The notes under the pieces are model-generated. The model had not been told where the DNA came from. It made no database searches and worked only from the letters and a program-made list of their open reading frames with translations. A DNA stretch of 64,000 nucleotides from positions 38,680 to 102,679 of the forward strand of contig NW_013171836.1 in NCBI RefSeq assembly GCF_000151665.1, written 5' to 3'. Below are positions 44,128-55,000 of this stretch, in pieces. This stretch comes from Blastocystis hominis (lineage: Eukaryota > Sar > Bigyra > Opalinata > Blastocystidae). A program made the position numbers and the translations under genes. Within the stretch, counting starts at the first letter, position 1; each line of letters opens with the position of its first letter.

Positions 44128-45737
44128 ATGGATCCGAGCCCAGCAATAGAGAATAAAGCGAGCAAGATTACGGATGATCGTAGAGCGATACATATGAGTA
44201 TTGGAATTGCCTTGATTTTCTTCGGTATGTGTCGTTTTTTTGAGTTACGGAATAGGCTCCAATACAAGTCAAAACTTTGCAGTGCCCATCTATCGTAGTT
44301 ATTTTGTGTTTGCACTTATTCCAAGAATCTGTCGGTGCTCTTGCTTTTGGATTGATGTATTTGGCAGCTACGTTCTCTTCGTTCTTTGCTCCCTCCATCA
44401 TTTCTCGTTTTTCTAGTGAACGAAAAGCTCTGGCTTGTTTCTCCTTCGAATTTTGGTAAGCGATTATCATTGGCTCACCAGCAGCATCTTTGTTGGAGTG
44501 TTTGCTTTCAACATTCCAGCTCTGCTTATTACGTGCAGTATTATTCACGGAATTTGCATCAGTGTATGCTTGTCAGTTTATTTTCGTCACTCTTCTAGTG
44601 CTTCTGGGCTTCTCAAGGAGTTTATCTCGGTCATGTCAGCGATAGCTCCAATCGGTATTCTTGAATCTCCATCTTCTCAACCCTCAGAGGCAAGCGAGCC
44701 GGTACATTCTGGGCGATCTTCATGGCCGGAAACATCTGCGGTAACATCTGCGCCTATTTGGTTTTGCGATTCATCGGCCTGGTCGCTTTTTCTTTCGTTT
44801 TTTGATTCACAGAGTCCCGTAACCCACATTTGGAACGGATCGATCAGCATCATGTATCTAACCCTCGCCTTCTTCGTGCTTCTGGGCGCGATTCTGCTTT
44901 GTTTCCTGCCTCCGACGCTCTCTGAACTCTCCGAACTCTCCGAATCCAACGATCACGAGGCGCTTCTCCCCAAATCGGACGAGTCCGTGAGCGTTCTCGA
45001 AGGAATGAAGAACTGCTACTATCTTCTGACCACGCCCAAGTTCCTCCTCATGTTCTTCACGCTCTTCTCGAATGGTTGATTCCTCTTTGCCTCTCGTCTG
45101 TGCTGACTCGCAGGATACATCGCCATGTTCGTCCCCACGCAGATGAATCGCCAAGTGACCGACAGCGTCATCGTGGGCATTTACATGAGTCTCTACGCCT
45201 GTACTTTTCCTTTTTTCTTTTTCTCTCTCTCTAGTCTCTGAGATCATCTACAGCAAAATCGGTGCGTACATCAACGATCGTTTTGGCGCCTATTACGTCA
45301 TCATTATCGGCTCCGTTTCGCAGATCCTCGGCCAGATCCTCATGATTCTCAACGACCACTCGCAGCAAGTCTGGGTCTATTGCATCGCCTATCTCTTCCA
45401 CGGCGGAGCCGACGCTTGTTTCCAAACCCAGGCCCTCGCTCTCACGCTCTACTACTTCCCAGGCATCTCGGTTACTGCAAACTCCTGCTTCCGATTGATT
45501 CAATTCGTGTCGGGAGCCGTGTGCAGCATGACCACGCCGCTGTATCTGAGCGGAGAGACGGTCAGCTGGACGGGGTTCATGATGGAGAACGTGGTGATGT
45601 GGACGCTGCTGGGTCTTTCGTTTGTGTGCTTAACGGTGTTCGTGAGGAGGTACAAGACGGAGATCGAGATGGATGATGTGGGAGTTGGGATGGGACGTGA
45701 GGCGTAGAGACTGCTGGCAGCGAGGAAGAATAAGTAA
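44128..45737 (+). CDS. UNC93-like major facilitator superfamily protein
   Basis: About nine introns of 29-39 nt separate exons of a 12-helix membrane protein. Landmarks are an N-terminal helix ending Ile-Phe-Phe-Gly-Ser-Asn-Thr-Ser-Gln-Asn, Leu-Met-Tyr-Leu-Ala, Cys-Phe-Trp-Ala-Ser-Gln-Gly-Val-Tyr-Leu, and Arg-Ala-Gly-Thr-Phe-Trp-Ala-Ile-Phe. The alanine-glutamine-glycine block at the fifth helix is the UNC93/ion-channel-regulator signature. Function of protist members is unknown; metazoan ones regulate channels or traffic receptors. The 3' exon (Arg-Leu-Leu-Ala-Ala-Arg-Lys-Asn-Lys) follows a 30-nt intron, giving TAA at 45737. TGTTTGTT lies at 45797. The gene is divergent from SNU13 (221 bp between starts). 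Confidence 0.85.
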
Positions 45738-45796
45738 GAAGCGGGAAGCTGCAGCGGATTGATGGATGATAGTTTGGTAGATCGAGATTTCTTAAA

Positions 45797-45804
45797 TGTT
45801 TGTT
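45797..45804 (+). terminator. TGTTTGTT 3'-end motif of the UNC93-like gene
   Basis: An exact motif 59 nt after the stop. Confidence 0.65.
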
Positions 45805-46032
45805 GGAAATGGACTTTGTGTGTGAAATGCGTGCAGCAAGCAATGGTGAAAATGACGATGATGGTGATGATGAAAGTGAGGCAAACAGTGACAGTGACAG
45901 TGACAGGGACAGGGACAGTGCCAGTTACAATTACAACACAAACGATTCATATACTCGTACAAAAATCATTCAAATCCATAAATAACCAACAACACAATAG
46001 AGGATCGAAACACAATTTTTATATCTTACGTC

Positions 46033-46884
46033 ATGAGCAAGGTTGTTGCTGTGGATATTGGAGGTACCAAGATGGTTCTATATACGAAAGTCGGTGGAGT
46101 AGTAAGAAGAAAACGTGAGGCGACAGGGAACCAGATTACCCCTCAACAACTGGTTAAAATCATCAAGGACTTCATTAATGATCTTGATTTCACTCCAGAT
46201 GTGCTAGGCGTTTGTGTTCCGGGACTGGTTGAAAATGGAGTTCTGATTGTCGCATCCGATCGTCCGAATATGGAGGGACTCTCGGAAGAAATGCTCTCGA
46301 CTCCACAATACAAGGCGCATCTGATAAACGATCTTCGAGCAGCCATGTTTTCGCAGATTCCGAAATACCCCAAGGGTTCCTCTATCTGTCTGATCGTTAT
46401 CGGCACAGGAATCGGCATGTCTGTGGTCCTGAACGGACATTTTCTCTCTGGAGCCAAGGGATGGGTCGGAGAATGGGGATTATGCCCAGTCCGCCTGGAA
46501 GATGGAACCATCTGTAACAACGACCGCATCATGACTGGAAAAGCGATTATCGATCGTTCAGGAATGAGTCCAGAGGAAGTAATACAGAAACTGGAAGAGG
46601 GAGATGAACGCATTACCAAAATCGTAAACGAAGCGGGCTTCTACTGCGGAATGTGCCTAGCGTACTGCGTAAATCTATTCAACCCCGAGTATATTGTACT
46701 CACAGGATCGACCACTCGCTACAAAAACTATCGGTCGATTGCCTTGTCTACAATGAAGAAGTACGCGATTCCATCAAGCTTAAGCGTTTGCCAAGTGGTC
46801 GATCCGGAAGAAGAAGGAGACGTGGTAATTCTGGGTACAGCAGAATACGCTCGCATGATCATTGAAGGAGAAGAGATGCCGTAA
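46033..46884 (+). CDS. ROK-family sugar kinase
   Basis: A 283-residue intronless frame. The N-terminus has the ATP-binding Asp-Ile-Gly-Gly-Thr-Lys. Pro-Gly-Leu-Val-Glu follows, then the catalytic region Leu-Ile-Asn-Asp-Leu-Arg-Ala-Ala, Val-Ile-Gly-Thr-Gly-Ile-Gly, and Gly-Ala-Lys-Gly-Trp-Val-Gly-Glu-Trp-Gly. These are the ROK kinase landmarks; such enzymes phosphorylate glucose, mannose, fructose or N-acetylhexosamines in the cytosol. The usual Cys-x-Cys-Gly-x-x-Gly-Cys zinc motif is not present, only Ile-Cys-Asn-Asn. ROK kinases are mainly bacterial, so lateral origin is possible; intronlessness fits but is not proof, because several neighbours also lack introns. A TGTTTGTG motif lies ~50 nt past the stop. 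Confidence 0.85.
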   Translation: MSKVVAVDIGGTKMVLYTKVGGVVRRKREATGNQITPQQLVKIIKDFINDLDFTPDVLGVCVPGLVENGVLIVASDRPNMEGLSEEMLSTPQYKAHLINDLRAAMFSQIPKYPKGSSICLIVIGTGIGMSVVLNGHFLSGAKGWVGEWGLCPVRLEDGTICNNDRIMTGKAIIDRSGMSPEEVIQKLEEGDERITKIVNEAGFYCGMCLAYCVNLFNPEYIVLTGSTTRYKNYRSIALSTMKKYAIPSSLSVCQVVDPEEEGDVVILGTAEYARMIIEGEEMP

Positions 46885-46988
46885 AAGCGACTTCAAAAAA
46901 GACGAAGTGAGTCTGTATTATTTTGCAAGTTGTTTGTGAATAATCGCGGAATTTTTTCTTAATGCATACAATTCTATATTCTGATTAA

Positions 46989-47349
46989 ATGCAACCATAT
47001 CCACAGAAACCGACTCAAGGTAATCTCTGTATGATATCCGTGAAGAGTAGATTCACAAGTGTCAACAATTCCTCCACAGGTAGGGTGGTAGGTGTATAGT
47101 TCTAAATTTAGGAGTCCACTCCTCCCGTGGATGATTCTTCAGTAAACACTTCTGGAGATGATCTGAAAAGTCTTCCTATAAGAGCGTACTTAGATAAGAC
47201 GGTCGTTCCAATTCTGCTATTAGGTCTTGCTGAAACTGCAAAAGAAAGGTCTTTCTATTTTGAGACAGGTGATGTGTAGACCAAGCAACCCTATTGAATT
47301 TCTAGCAAATTTCCTGTTGCAGAACAATCCCCAAGTCAAGAAGGAGTAA
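46989..47349 (+). CDS. DPY30: DPY30 homologue, histone methyltransferase complex subunit
   Basis: Three introns of 31-32 nt join short exons from ATG 46989 into an ~88-residue protein. Its C-terminal ~45 residues are the Dpy-30 dimerisation motif: [17 protein letters not shown], then Ala-Lys-Glu-Arg-Pro, and Asn-Pro-Ile-Glu-Phe-Leu-Ala. The N-terminus is Pro/Ser/Gln-rich. DPY30 is a core part of SET1/COMPASS H3K4 methyltransferase complexes and also occurs in ciliary complexes. Stop TAA at 47349. The next gene begins immediately downstream. Confidence 0.93.
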
Positions 47350-47352
47350 TAT

Positions 47353-48472
47353 GTGTCTGCTTTGATTCTACATTGTTTTTTGCACATAGTCTATGGCGGC
47401 ACGGCCTTTCCAAATGCAGTATATCACAGTTTGCTAGTTGCTGCAAGAAACACGACAAATGGTTTGCCTCCTCAAAACACTTGTATGTCTTCCTTTTTTA
47501 TTTATATCACTTTAACTCAGCTAGTTCTATTTGATTCAAATGTTTCATACCTATCCAAATAACAGGTTAGAATTCTCAACTGCGTGCATCGATCGTAATT
47601 CAAAATCCTCCTGCGGAGAACATAGTCCCATTTATATTCGACTCTCAGATCCAGATTCGAGGCGTGGTTCGCTACTACAACAATACTGATTGTACGGACT
47701 TTGATCTCCAAGCCTCATTGGACTTCCAACGAATTGAGCATACGAATCCTGGATATCAAATTGTTTGCTTGCCTGTTCTAACGAAGAAGGGGGAAGAAGT
47801 AGGTGTGAGGTTGATCACTCTGAGAATAGCTCAACATGGATTGTCTCGCGAATCATCGATGCAAGACGCTTATTTTGCCTGACACAATGAGAATACCACT
47901 GAATATGACGGTGGTGTATGTAGACAGCCCGTTCATTGCCACTTTATATGATCGAATTGTGAGTGCTGTTGATGGCTTTTTGTGTAGAAGCAAGTCAGAA
48001 TTCCGATCATTCGCTCCATTTTCCTTTCTCATTCCTGGACATGGACACTAACAGTTCTCCTTATTCTGTTCGCCGCTTTCCTCATTATGGTATCCACATC
48101 ATTCAATGCAGAAACGCACGAAAATCCATTTCGATTCATGTTCCTAACGCACCCCATCACCGTGTATGAATCAAAAAACGCATGGATCCCTAGATCAAAG
48201 CCTCAGCTCGAGCGCATGTTTCCATCTACCTCTTTTTCGAGTATCAAGCAAGAGGACTGCCCTATCTGTTTAAGCTCGTTCACTGCAGCTGACAAGATTC
48301 GAACTCTGCAATGTGGCCATGGTAAGTAAAGCGATGATTCTGCTTCTTTGTCTAATCTGCAGTATTTCACTCGGAATGCATCGATCCCTGGATGATTGAG
48401 TACAAGGCGGAGTGCCCGCTGTGCAAGAACGACATTCGAACTGCAAAAGAAGCGATTTCAACAAACAATTAA
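47353..48472 (+). CDS. Membrane RING-H2 E3 ubiquitin ligase with a luminal domain (start unresolved)
   Basis: The downstream exons are clear and join through ~29-31-nt introns. They encode a luminal domain with Asn-glycosylation sites (Tyr-Tyr-Asn-Asn-Thr-Asp-Cys), a transmembrane helix (Leu-Thr-Val-Leu-Leu-Ile-Leu-Phe-Ala-Ala), and a C-terminal RING-H2: Cys-Pro-Ile-Cys-Leu, Cys-Gly-His-Val-Phe-His, Cys-Ile-Asp-Pro-Trp, Cys-Pro-Leu-Cys. This is the Goliath/RNF13-like layout of endomembrane E3 ligases, whose luminal part is often a PA domain. A hydrophobic signal-like segment lies at 47360-47400, but no in-frame ATG precedes it. The start may lie in an unseen exon or be reached by splicing from near 47351. 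Stop TAA 48472, 67 bp from the convergent MPDU1 stop. Confidence 0.78.
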
Positions 48473-48539
48473 CTTTTGATGAATAGCAATCTTTGTTTTT
48501 TCCCAATACCTAGAACCCCTCACACACACACACCAACCC

Positions 48540-49350
48540 CTACAATAAAATCTGAAGCACTAAAATCAAATTGCACACGAATCCCGAAATGTACATACAC
48601 AAAATCAACTTATCAGGCACCTCCATCAGCGTCGTAAAAATCCGCACAGCCGAGCCAACAAGCGAGAATGACCACGAAATAAGCGATAATTGGCCTGTGT
48701 GCCCCTGCTTGAAGTTGGTGATGATTTGGGGAATGCGAGCAAAGAGACCGAAGAGAGTGCTAATAATGGGGACAAGAATTTGGAACTAATGGGAAGATGA
48801 TAAGGTAAAACGAAAGAAAACTTTTGGGGGAATAAACATAATGAGGAGAGCAGACAGAAAGAGCAGCGAAAAATTACGAAACAACAATTTCCCATTCACG
48901 TTCACGTCAGTGGTAAAGCTACACATCACGCTTCTGCATCTACTCGACTAATGGAATAAAAGGACTTGAATGACGGCTTGAATCAAGATCATCACGCTTT
49001 CACCGAATGTAGAAAACGGATAGCCCTGCAGATTACGGAGCTGTACAAGCGAAAACCTGTACTAGATTATAAACTACAAATGGAAGATTTTCCGCGCATT
49101 CAAAGTAAAGAGAGTTAATGTTGAGTCCTAAGACACTTCGGTTCCGCCAAATCTGGTAGATTTGAGGAAACTTCATTACAACAGATCCTAAAATGATGGC
49201 ATATCCCATCACCTTGCTCAGAAGCAAGGAAAGAAAGTTTCCATCGAGGTTTTCTGGAAAGAACGGGAACTCAACTTTTAAACCGTTGTCCATACGCACT
49301 ACGGTTTTCTGGTTACCTACATGAGAGCAACTCTGAGATCCTACACTCAT
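48540..49350 (-). CDS. MPDU1: MPDU1, dolichol-phosphate-mannose utilisation PQ-loop protein
   Basis: The N-terminal exon (ATG 49350) has Ser-Lys-Val-Met-Gly-Tyr, then the first PQ loop Met-Lys-Phe-Pro-Gln-Ile-Tyr-Gln-Ile. Exons join through 30-36-nt introns. They lead to Tyr-Pro-Phe-Ser-Thr-Phe-Gly-Glu, more helices, and the second PQ loop Ala-Arg-Ile-Pro-Gln-Ile-Ile-Thr-Asn-Phe with Gly-His-Thr-Gly-Gln-Leu-Ser. About seven transmembrane helices in all. MPDU1 is an ER membrane protein needed for use of dolichol-phosphate mannose and glucose in N-glycan and GPI-anchor synthesis. An open frame upstream on the same strand (49313-49543) is hydrophobic but not family-like and is left out. Confidence 0.9.
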
Positions 49351-49556
49351 GACTTAAACAAAGTTCATATTCTTCCAATCCTTCCCTAGATATGAATTCA
49401 AAATCACAAAGGTACATGATATTCAACACCAGGTAGAACGAACAAAACAGGATCGTGTGAATAATAATAATAATCTGTGTAGCTCGCTTTCTAAGCAACC
49501 ATTGTCTGGCAACAAACACCCGATTCCACGTAACCAAATACAATATACACTAAACA

Positions 49557-49614
49557 ACAAACTAGCTAGCCAGCTAGCCAGCTAGCTAGCCAGCTAGCCA
49601 GCTAGCTAACTAAC
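49557..49614. repeat. TAGC/CAGC-rich short tandem repeat after RAD18
   Basis: Interspersed CTAG-, GCCAG- and CTAA-type units run from about 49557 up to the RAD18 stop (49615-49617). It is a microsatellite in the 3' UTR region. Confidence 0.75.
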
Positions 49615-50603
49615 TAGCTCTTCCCCTTCGACTTTTCCTCATTCGCCATAACCAACTGTGCTATCTTCCAAACAGGCATCGGATTCGTATTGTCCAGCTC
49701 TGCATTAAACTATCCATCACGCCCTCGCTCCATTCCTACTCGCAAGGTAAATTGCCGATGTCTCTCCACCAGCTGTTCTCGACTTCCATTCGTCGGCAAT
49801 CCCACCTTCTGCAGCAGTTTCTTTATCTCCGGGGTCTTCATCACGCGATAACACAAAGTTGGCAGGGGGGTGGATGGCTACAATGCACGAATCCCCGCGG
49901 TTCTTACGATTTTTTCGCAGGCGACGAAGCCTGCGAACGGCTTGCTGGCCTTTTTGGGATGGGAACCGCTGCATGTGCTGGCGTGAGCCTGTGCTTTAGA
50001 GGGAGACGACTGCACTACTTCGATTGTGGCTTGCGAAAAGAAGTTTCCGCAGAGAGGACATTCGAACAGCGGACTATCCGAGGGAGATTTTTTTTTGTCT
50101 GGCAACTCGCTAGAATGGAGGGATGACAGCACGGTCTACACTACAAAATCGGAATCACTCGTGGATTCCTCAACGCTCGTGCCGATGGTGGATGAGTTGG
50201 CTCGCTTCACGCTCTGCGATAGCATGCTTGGAGAAGGACTTGCGGAGGAAGCGCCTTCCACATTCGAAGTATGGGGTTTTGAAAACATAGTTCGACAAAG
50301 TTCAAGCAATTCATTCCGTTGCTCTTTAAAAATATCAAGCACTTCGTTTAGAGTAATGTTGCGAACAATATCGCTCTCCGTAGCTGGTTTACGGCAAAGA
50401 GGACAAATCTTTTCCTTAAGAAGAAACTGGCGAATACAGTAGGAGCAAAAGCTATGCCCGCAATTGGAGAGCAAGACGGCTGACCGCATAGTGGCATGGC
50501 AAATAGAACATTTTAGAGACTTCTCGATCAGCTGTAGCGGCTTTGCTTCCTCTGGCCAGTCTGCTTCTGTTTCGATAGATTCAAGCAAAGCATCCAGATC
50601 CAT
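49615..50603 (-). CDS. RAD18: RAD18 postreplication-repair E3 ubiquitin ligase
   Basis: From ATG 50603 the protein has an N-terminal helix (Trp-Pro ... Leu-Gln-Leu-Ile-Glu), a RING finger (Lys-Cys-Ser-Ile-Cys, Cys-Gly-His-Ser-Phe-Cys-Ser-Tyr-Cys-Ile-Arg, Cys-Pro-Leu-Cys-Arg), and Val-Arg-Asn-Ile-Thr-Leu-Asn-Glu. After a Ser-rich linker and a 30-nt intron a UBZ4-like finger follows (Cys-Pro-Leu-Cys-Gly ... His-Ala-Ser-Thr-Cys). A SAP-like segment comes next (Lys-Thr-Pro-Glu-Ile-Lys-Lys-Leu-Leu-Gln-Lys-Val-Gly-Leu-Pro-Thr-Asn-Gly). That order is RAD18. With RAD6 it monoubiquitinates PCNA to start translesion synthesis. A longer N-terminus from 50666 is open but does not fit the family. Stop TAG at 49615. 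Confidence 0.92.
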
Positions 50604-50677
50604 GCATGAAACAAAATTTGTGAAAACAAACAGTTCGCTCACCCGCCATTTTAGTTCAACCCGCACCCCTCACTCAA

Positions 50678-51660
50678 TTAAATGTGCACTTCCATCGACA
50701 CTCTCAAAACGGAGCTATCGAAAGGCGAGTCCATTTTGGTCTACATTGCACTTCCTTCCTTTTCCTACCTCCAAACTCGTCAAAAGCGTCGCACTTCTGC
50801 TTAGACAGAGACGGTAAGTAGACAGCATCGTTCCTTTCGCATCCACCTTGACAAGCAAATCGCAATTCCGATACGGCTTCATTGAAAGACCGAACGCAAT
50901 TTCAGCGGCTTTTTTCGCAAAGGAAAAATCGCAGAAGATGCCGGTGCGAATATTCCGGTAAGGTTCTGACAGGACTGCGCCATGCCATGTCGAAAATAGG
51001 TTTTCTGTGCTAAAGAAAAACGCAGTACCACGGGTTTCGTAGATTAGAAGTGGATCCAGTGAGCGAAGAAGGGACTGCTTGTCACCCAGAAAGCGAGCAC
51101 CTAAAATGAAATGGTTGATCTGTGCATGAGATTTTGCAGACGGAATCAACGGAATAGCATGTGGTTGCAGAGAGAACGTGAGAAACAGGATCGATGGCGA
51201 AGTCGGAGGCAAACTGCTCTCCGATATATTTTACACCAAATGCAGTTTTCTTGATGTGAGTAGAGCGAATATTCTGGTGAGTTCTAAGTAACACTGCAGA
51301 GTTGAAGGATACAGGACGGTAAACGCGAGATTGTGTGCTGTGTTGTAAATATTGAAGTCCAGGACACAATCTCCAGAAGTGTGGTAAAACAGTTTATTCA
51401 CCATGACCCGTTTACCCACCTTAAAGTTGGAGGTGTATGATGCATTCAATTCCTTGTTTTCTGATTGAACTTCAAATCGATGTTTCTAGTTCAATGAAAA
51501 GAACAGTCGTATGCGTACCGAATTCCGATAATCCGCCTGGAATGCGATGTTTGATGCTTTGATATGACCTTCATTCAACAATTCTACATTTCAAGGTTTA
51601 TATTATTATTATACCGTAAACTCGCTTATACACGTCACTCCACAATAAAGAACCGAACAT
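50678..51660 (-). CDS. VDAC/Tom40-superfamily mitochondrial porin
   Basis: ATG 51660 begins a short exon (Phe-Gly-Ser-Leu-Leu-Trp-Ser-Asp-Val-Tyr-Lys-Arg). A 31-nt intron (to Glu-Leu-Leu-Asn-Glu-Gly) and further 28-38-nt introns join alternating-residue segments typical of a 19-strand beta barrel. The C-terminal half has Leu-Val-Lys-Val-Asp-Ala-Lys-Gly-Thr-Met and a last strand Ser-Val-Leu-Arg-Val-Ser-Met-Glu-Val-His-Ile, a good match to the beta-signal of VDAC and Tom40. The N-terminal segment resembles VDAC more than Tom40. It should form a metabolite pore in the outer membrane of mitochondria or mitochondrion-related organelles. Assignment between VDAC and Tom40 is uncertain. Stop TAA 50678, 75 bp upstream of the RAD18 start on the same strand. 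Confidence 0.65.
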
Positions 51661-52027
51661 AAAACTCAATAATTCGCGAATACCGCCATTTTAAACAATG
51701 ACCCAATTCATATGATGCCCAAATTTGGATCAAATTAGGTGCTGTTGATTACTTCTGTTTTTTGGCAAGATCCATGAGTGATAGTACTTTGCAAATGATA
51801 GCTATAGGCGGGATATCTCCGACATGCCCGGGGTTCACGGATCCTTTTCAAACTTTGTATGTGCATGGAACAAATAGTTTGCATTTTATTGAGCTGCCTA
51901 AAATTCAATTTCATTTTATGTTATGGTAAACGAAGAGCATCATTTGGAACCGCGGTTAACCCAATAGGTTTCTACTATTCTCTTTTAATAATAAAGATAT
52001 CTCCATTATTTTTTTGAATCTATTAGC
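51661..52027. promoter_or_regulatory. Divergent promoter region between porin and pyruvate carboxylase
   Basis: 367 bp separate the two divergent start codons. The sequence is AT-rich with no gene. Two nuclear genes for mitochondrial proteins share it, so co-regulation is possible, but no defined element was identified. Confidence 0.5.
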
Positions 52028-55000
52028 ATGTTTAAGTTGGGTACCTCTTCCTCCATCCTGTCGAAGTGTGGATGGCGCTTGTTGTCAAAACGGAGCTTTG
52101 AAAAAGTGATGGCAGCAAACAGAGGCGAGATCGCAGTACGAGTAATGAGAGCGGCGCGAGAGCTTTCACTCAAGACGGTCGCTATCTATTCGTACGAAGA
52201 TCGTTATAACATGCATCGCTCAAAAGCTGACGAATGTTACATGTTGAGCAAGGAGAAGAGCGCTATTGGAGCCTATCTGGATATCCCTACTATTGTTGAT
52301 ATCGCTAAGAAAAACGGAGTATCTGCAATTCATCCAGGATATGGATTTTTGTCTGAGAATGCAGAATTTGCTAAGGCGGTGGAAGATGCTGGAATCGTTT
52401 TTATTGGACCCACCGTAGAAAATTTGCGCATGATGGCTGACAAGACTTCGGCAAGAAAAGTCGCCATCGATCACGGTATCCCTGTTGTGCCCGGCACTCC
52501 TGACCCGGTTGCGACGTACGAACAGGCGTTGTCCTTCTGCAATGAGGTCGGCTACCCTGTGATCATCAAGGCTGCGTTTGGAGGTGGCGGTAAGGGTATG
52601 CGTGTTGTTCGTTCGGAGCAGGAACTCAAGCAGAACTTTGAGTTGGCTTCGCGCGAGGCTCTGTCGGCATTTGGAAACGGAACAATTTTCTTGGAACGCT
52701 ATTTGGAGGAGCCGCGCCATATCGAAGTTCAGGTGATCGGAGATGGTACGGGACGCGTAGTCCATCTCTACGAGCGAGACTGCTCCGTCCAGCGTCGTCA
52801 TCAGAAAGTCATTGAGAATGCCCCCGCGGTGAACCTGGATCCTGCAATCCGCGACGGGATTCTGCAATCTGCCTGCCGTCTGTGCTCGCTGATCAAGTAT
52901 CGCAGCGCTGGAACGGTGGAGTTTTTGGTGGACAAGCAGGGTCGCTACTACTTCATGGAGGTCAATCCCCGAATCCAAGTGGAGCACACGGTGTCCGAAG
53001 AGATCACCGGAATCAACATTGTCCAGAAGCAGATCCAGCTGGCGCAGGGCTACTCGTTCGAGGAGCTGGGACTGCAGCAGGACAAGATCACCACCCGTGG
53101 CTACTCCATCCAGGCGCGTATTACCACGGAGAATCCCTCGAAGAACTTCCAACCCGATACTGGCGTGCTGAGTACCTTCGAAATGGCGGCTGGCCAGGGC
53201 TTCCGTCTGGACGGCATCGGCTACCAGGGCTACGAGGTCACTCCTCACTACGACTCTCTGCTGGTGAAGATGACCACACGCGGACTGACCTGGGAGGAGG
53301 CCATGGATCGCGCATACAGTGGCCTCAACGAGTTCAAGGTGGACGGCGTGAAGACGAACATCCCCTTCCTGCTGAACGTGCTGCGGAATCCCATCTACCG
53401 CTCGGGCAAGGCCACCACCTTCTTCATCGAGCAGAACCCGGAGCTCCTCAAGGCCAGGGACGAGCACGAGAACCCCGAAAAGGTCGTCAACTACCTCGCC
53501 AATCTGATCGTCAATGGCCATCCCTCCGAGCTTGGAGCCACCGGTCCCGCCCCCGCGCCCACCGATCCGACCGTGCCTCCCACGCCGCCAGGCGCTATTC
53601 CCGCGGGTCTGCGCGACGTGTTTTTGAAGGAAGGACCGAAGGGCTTCGCGAAGGCCGTGCGTGCCCACAAGGGACTGCTTCTCACCGATACGACGTGGCG
53701 AGACGGCCACCAGAGTTTGCTGGCCACGCGTATGCGAACACGTGACATCCTCGCCATCGCGCCCGCCACGGCGCGCATGCTCCCGAATCTGTTCTCGCTG
53801 GAGTGCTGGGGCGGAGCCACGTTCGACGTCGCGATGCGGTTCCTGCACGAGTGTCCGTGGGACCGTCTGGCCAAGATGCGTGAGCTAGTGCCGAATATTC
53901 CCTTCCAGATGCTGCTGCGCGGAGCGAACGCCGTGGGCTACAGCGCCTACGCGGATAACGTGAACTACAAGTTCTGCGAGATGGCCGTGAAGATGGGAAT
54001 GGACGTGTTCCGCGTGTTCGACTCGCTCAACTACATCGAGAACATGCGGCTCGGAATCGACTGCGTCGGCGCCGCGGGCGGAATCATCGAGGCCACCGCC
54101 TGCTACACGGGCGACTGCGCCAGTCCCAACGAGACCAAGTACACCGTCGACTACTACCTCGACTACGTCCGCAAACTCGTCGATCTGGGTATCCACGTGC
54201 TGAACATCAAGGATATGGCGGGTCTGCTGACTCCGCAGGCCGCCAAGCTGCTGGTCGGATCGATCCGCCGCGAGTTCCCCGACCTCCCGATCCACATCCA
54301 CACGCACGACACTGCGGGAACCGGCGTGTACTCCATGATCGAGTGCGCCAAGGCGGGCGCCGACGCGGTGGACGTGGCGATCGACTCCATGTCCGGAATG
54401 ACGTCGCAGCCCTCGATGGGAGCCGTCGTGGCCGCGCTGAAGAACACCGAGCTGGACACGGGCATCTCGCTCGAGACCGTGCAGACGCTGAACGACTACT
54501 GGAACGACGTGCGCGGTGTGTACGCTCCGTTCGAGTCGGGCCAGAAGAGCGGCTCGTCGGACGTGTATCTGCACGAAATGCCCGGCGGCCAGTACACCAA
54601 CCTCATGTACCAGAGTCAGCAGCTCGGTCTGAGCGGGCAGTGGCCGCTGGTGAAGCGCGCCTACGAGGAGGCGAACGAGCTGTGCGGGGACATCATCAAG
54701 GTCACGCCGTCCAGCAAGGTCGTCGGCGATCTCGCCAACTTCATGGTGCAGAACAAGCTCACCAAGAAGGACGTTCTGGAGCGCGCAGAGCAGCTCAACT
54801 TCCCCACCTCCGTCATCGAGTACTTCCAGGGCTACCTCGGCATTCCCGAGCCGTGGGGATTCCCCGAGCCGTTCCGCAGCCGCGTGCTGAAGGGCCGCAA
54901 GCTTCCGAACGGCAAGGATCGTCTGGAGGGCCGTCCCGGCGCTTCTCTGCCTCCGTACGATCTGGAGGGCACGAAGAAGATGCTGGCGGAGAAGTATGGC

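Noticed and set aside
49313-49543. Hydrophobic open frame on the minus strand before MPDU1
   Set aside because: It does not extend the MPDU1 family N-terminus, and it overlaps the MPDU1 first exon in another frame; a 5' UTR or spacer is more likely.
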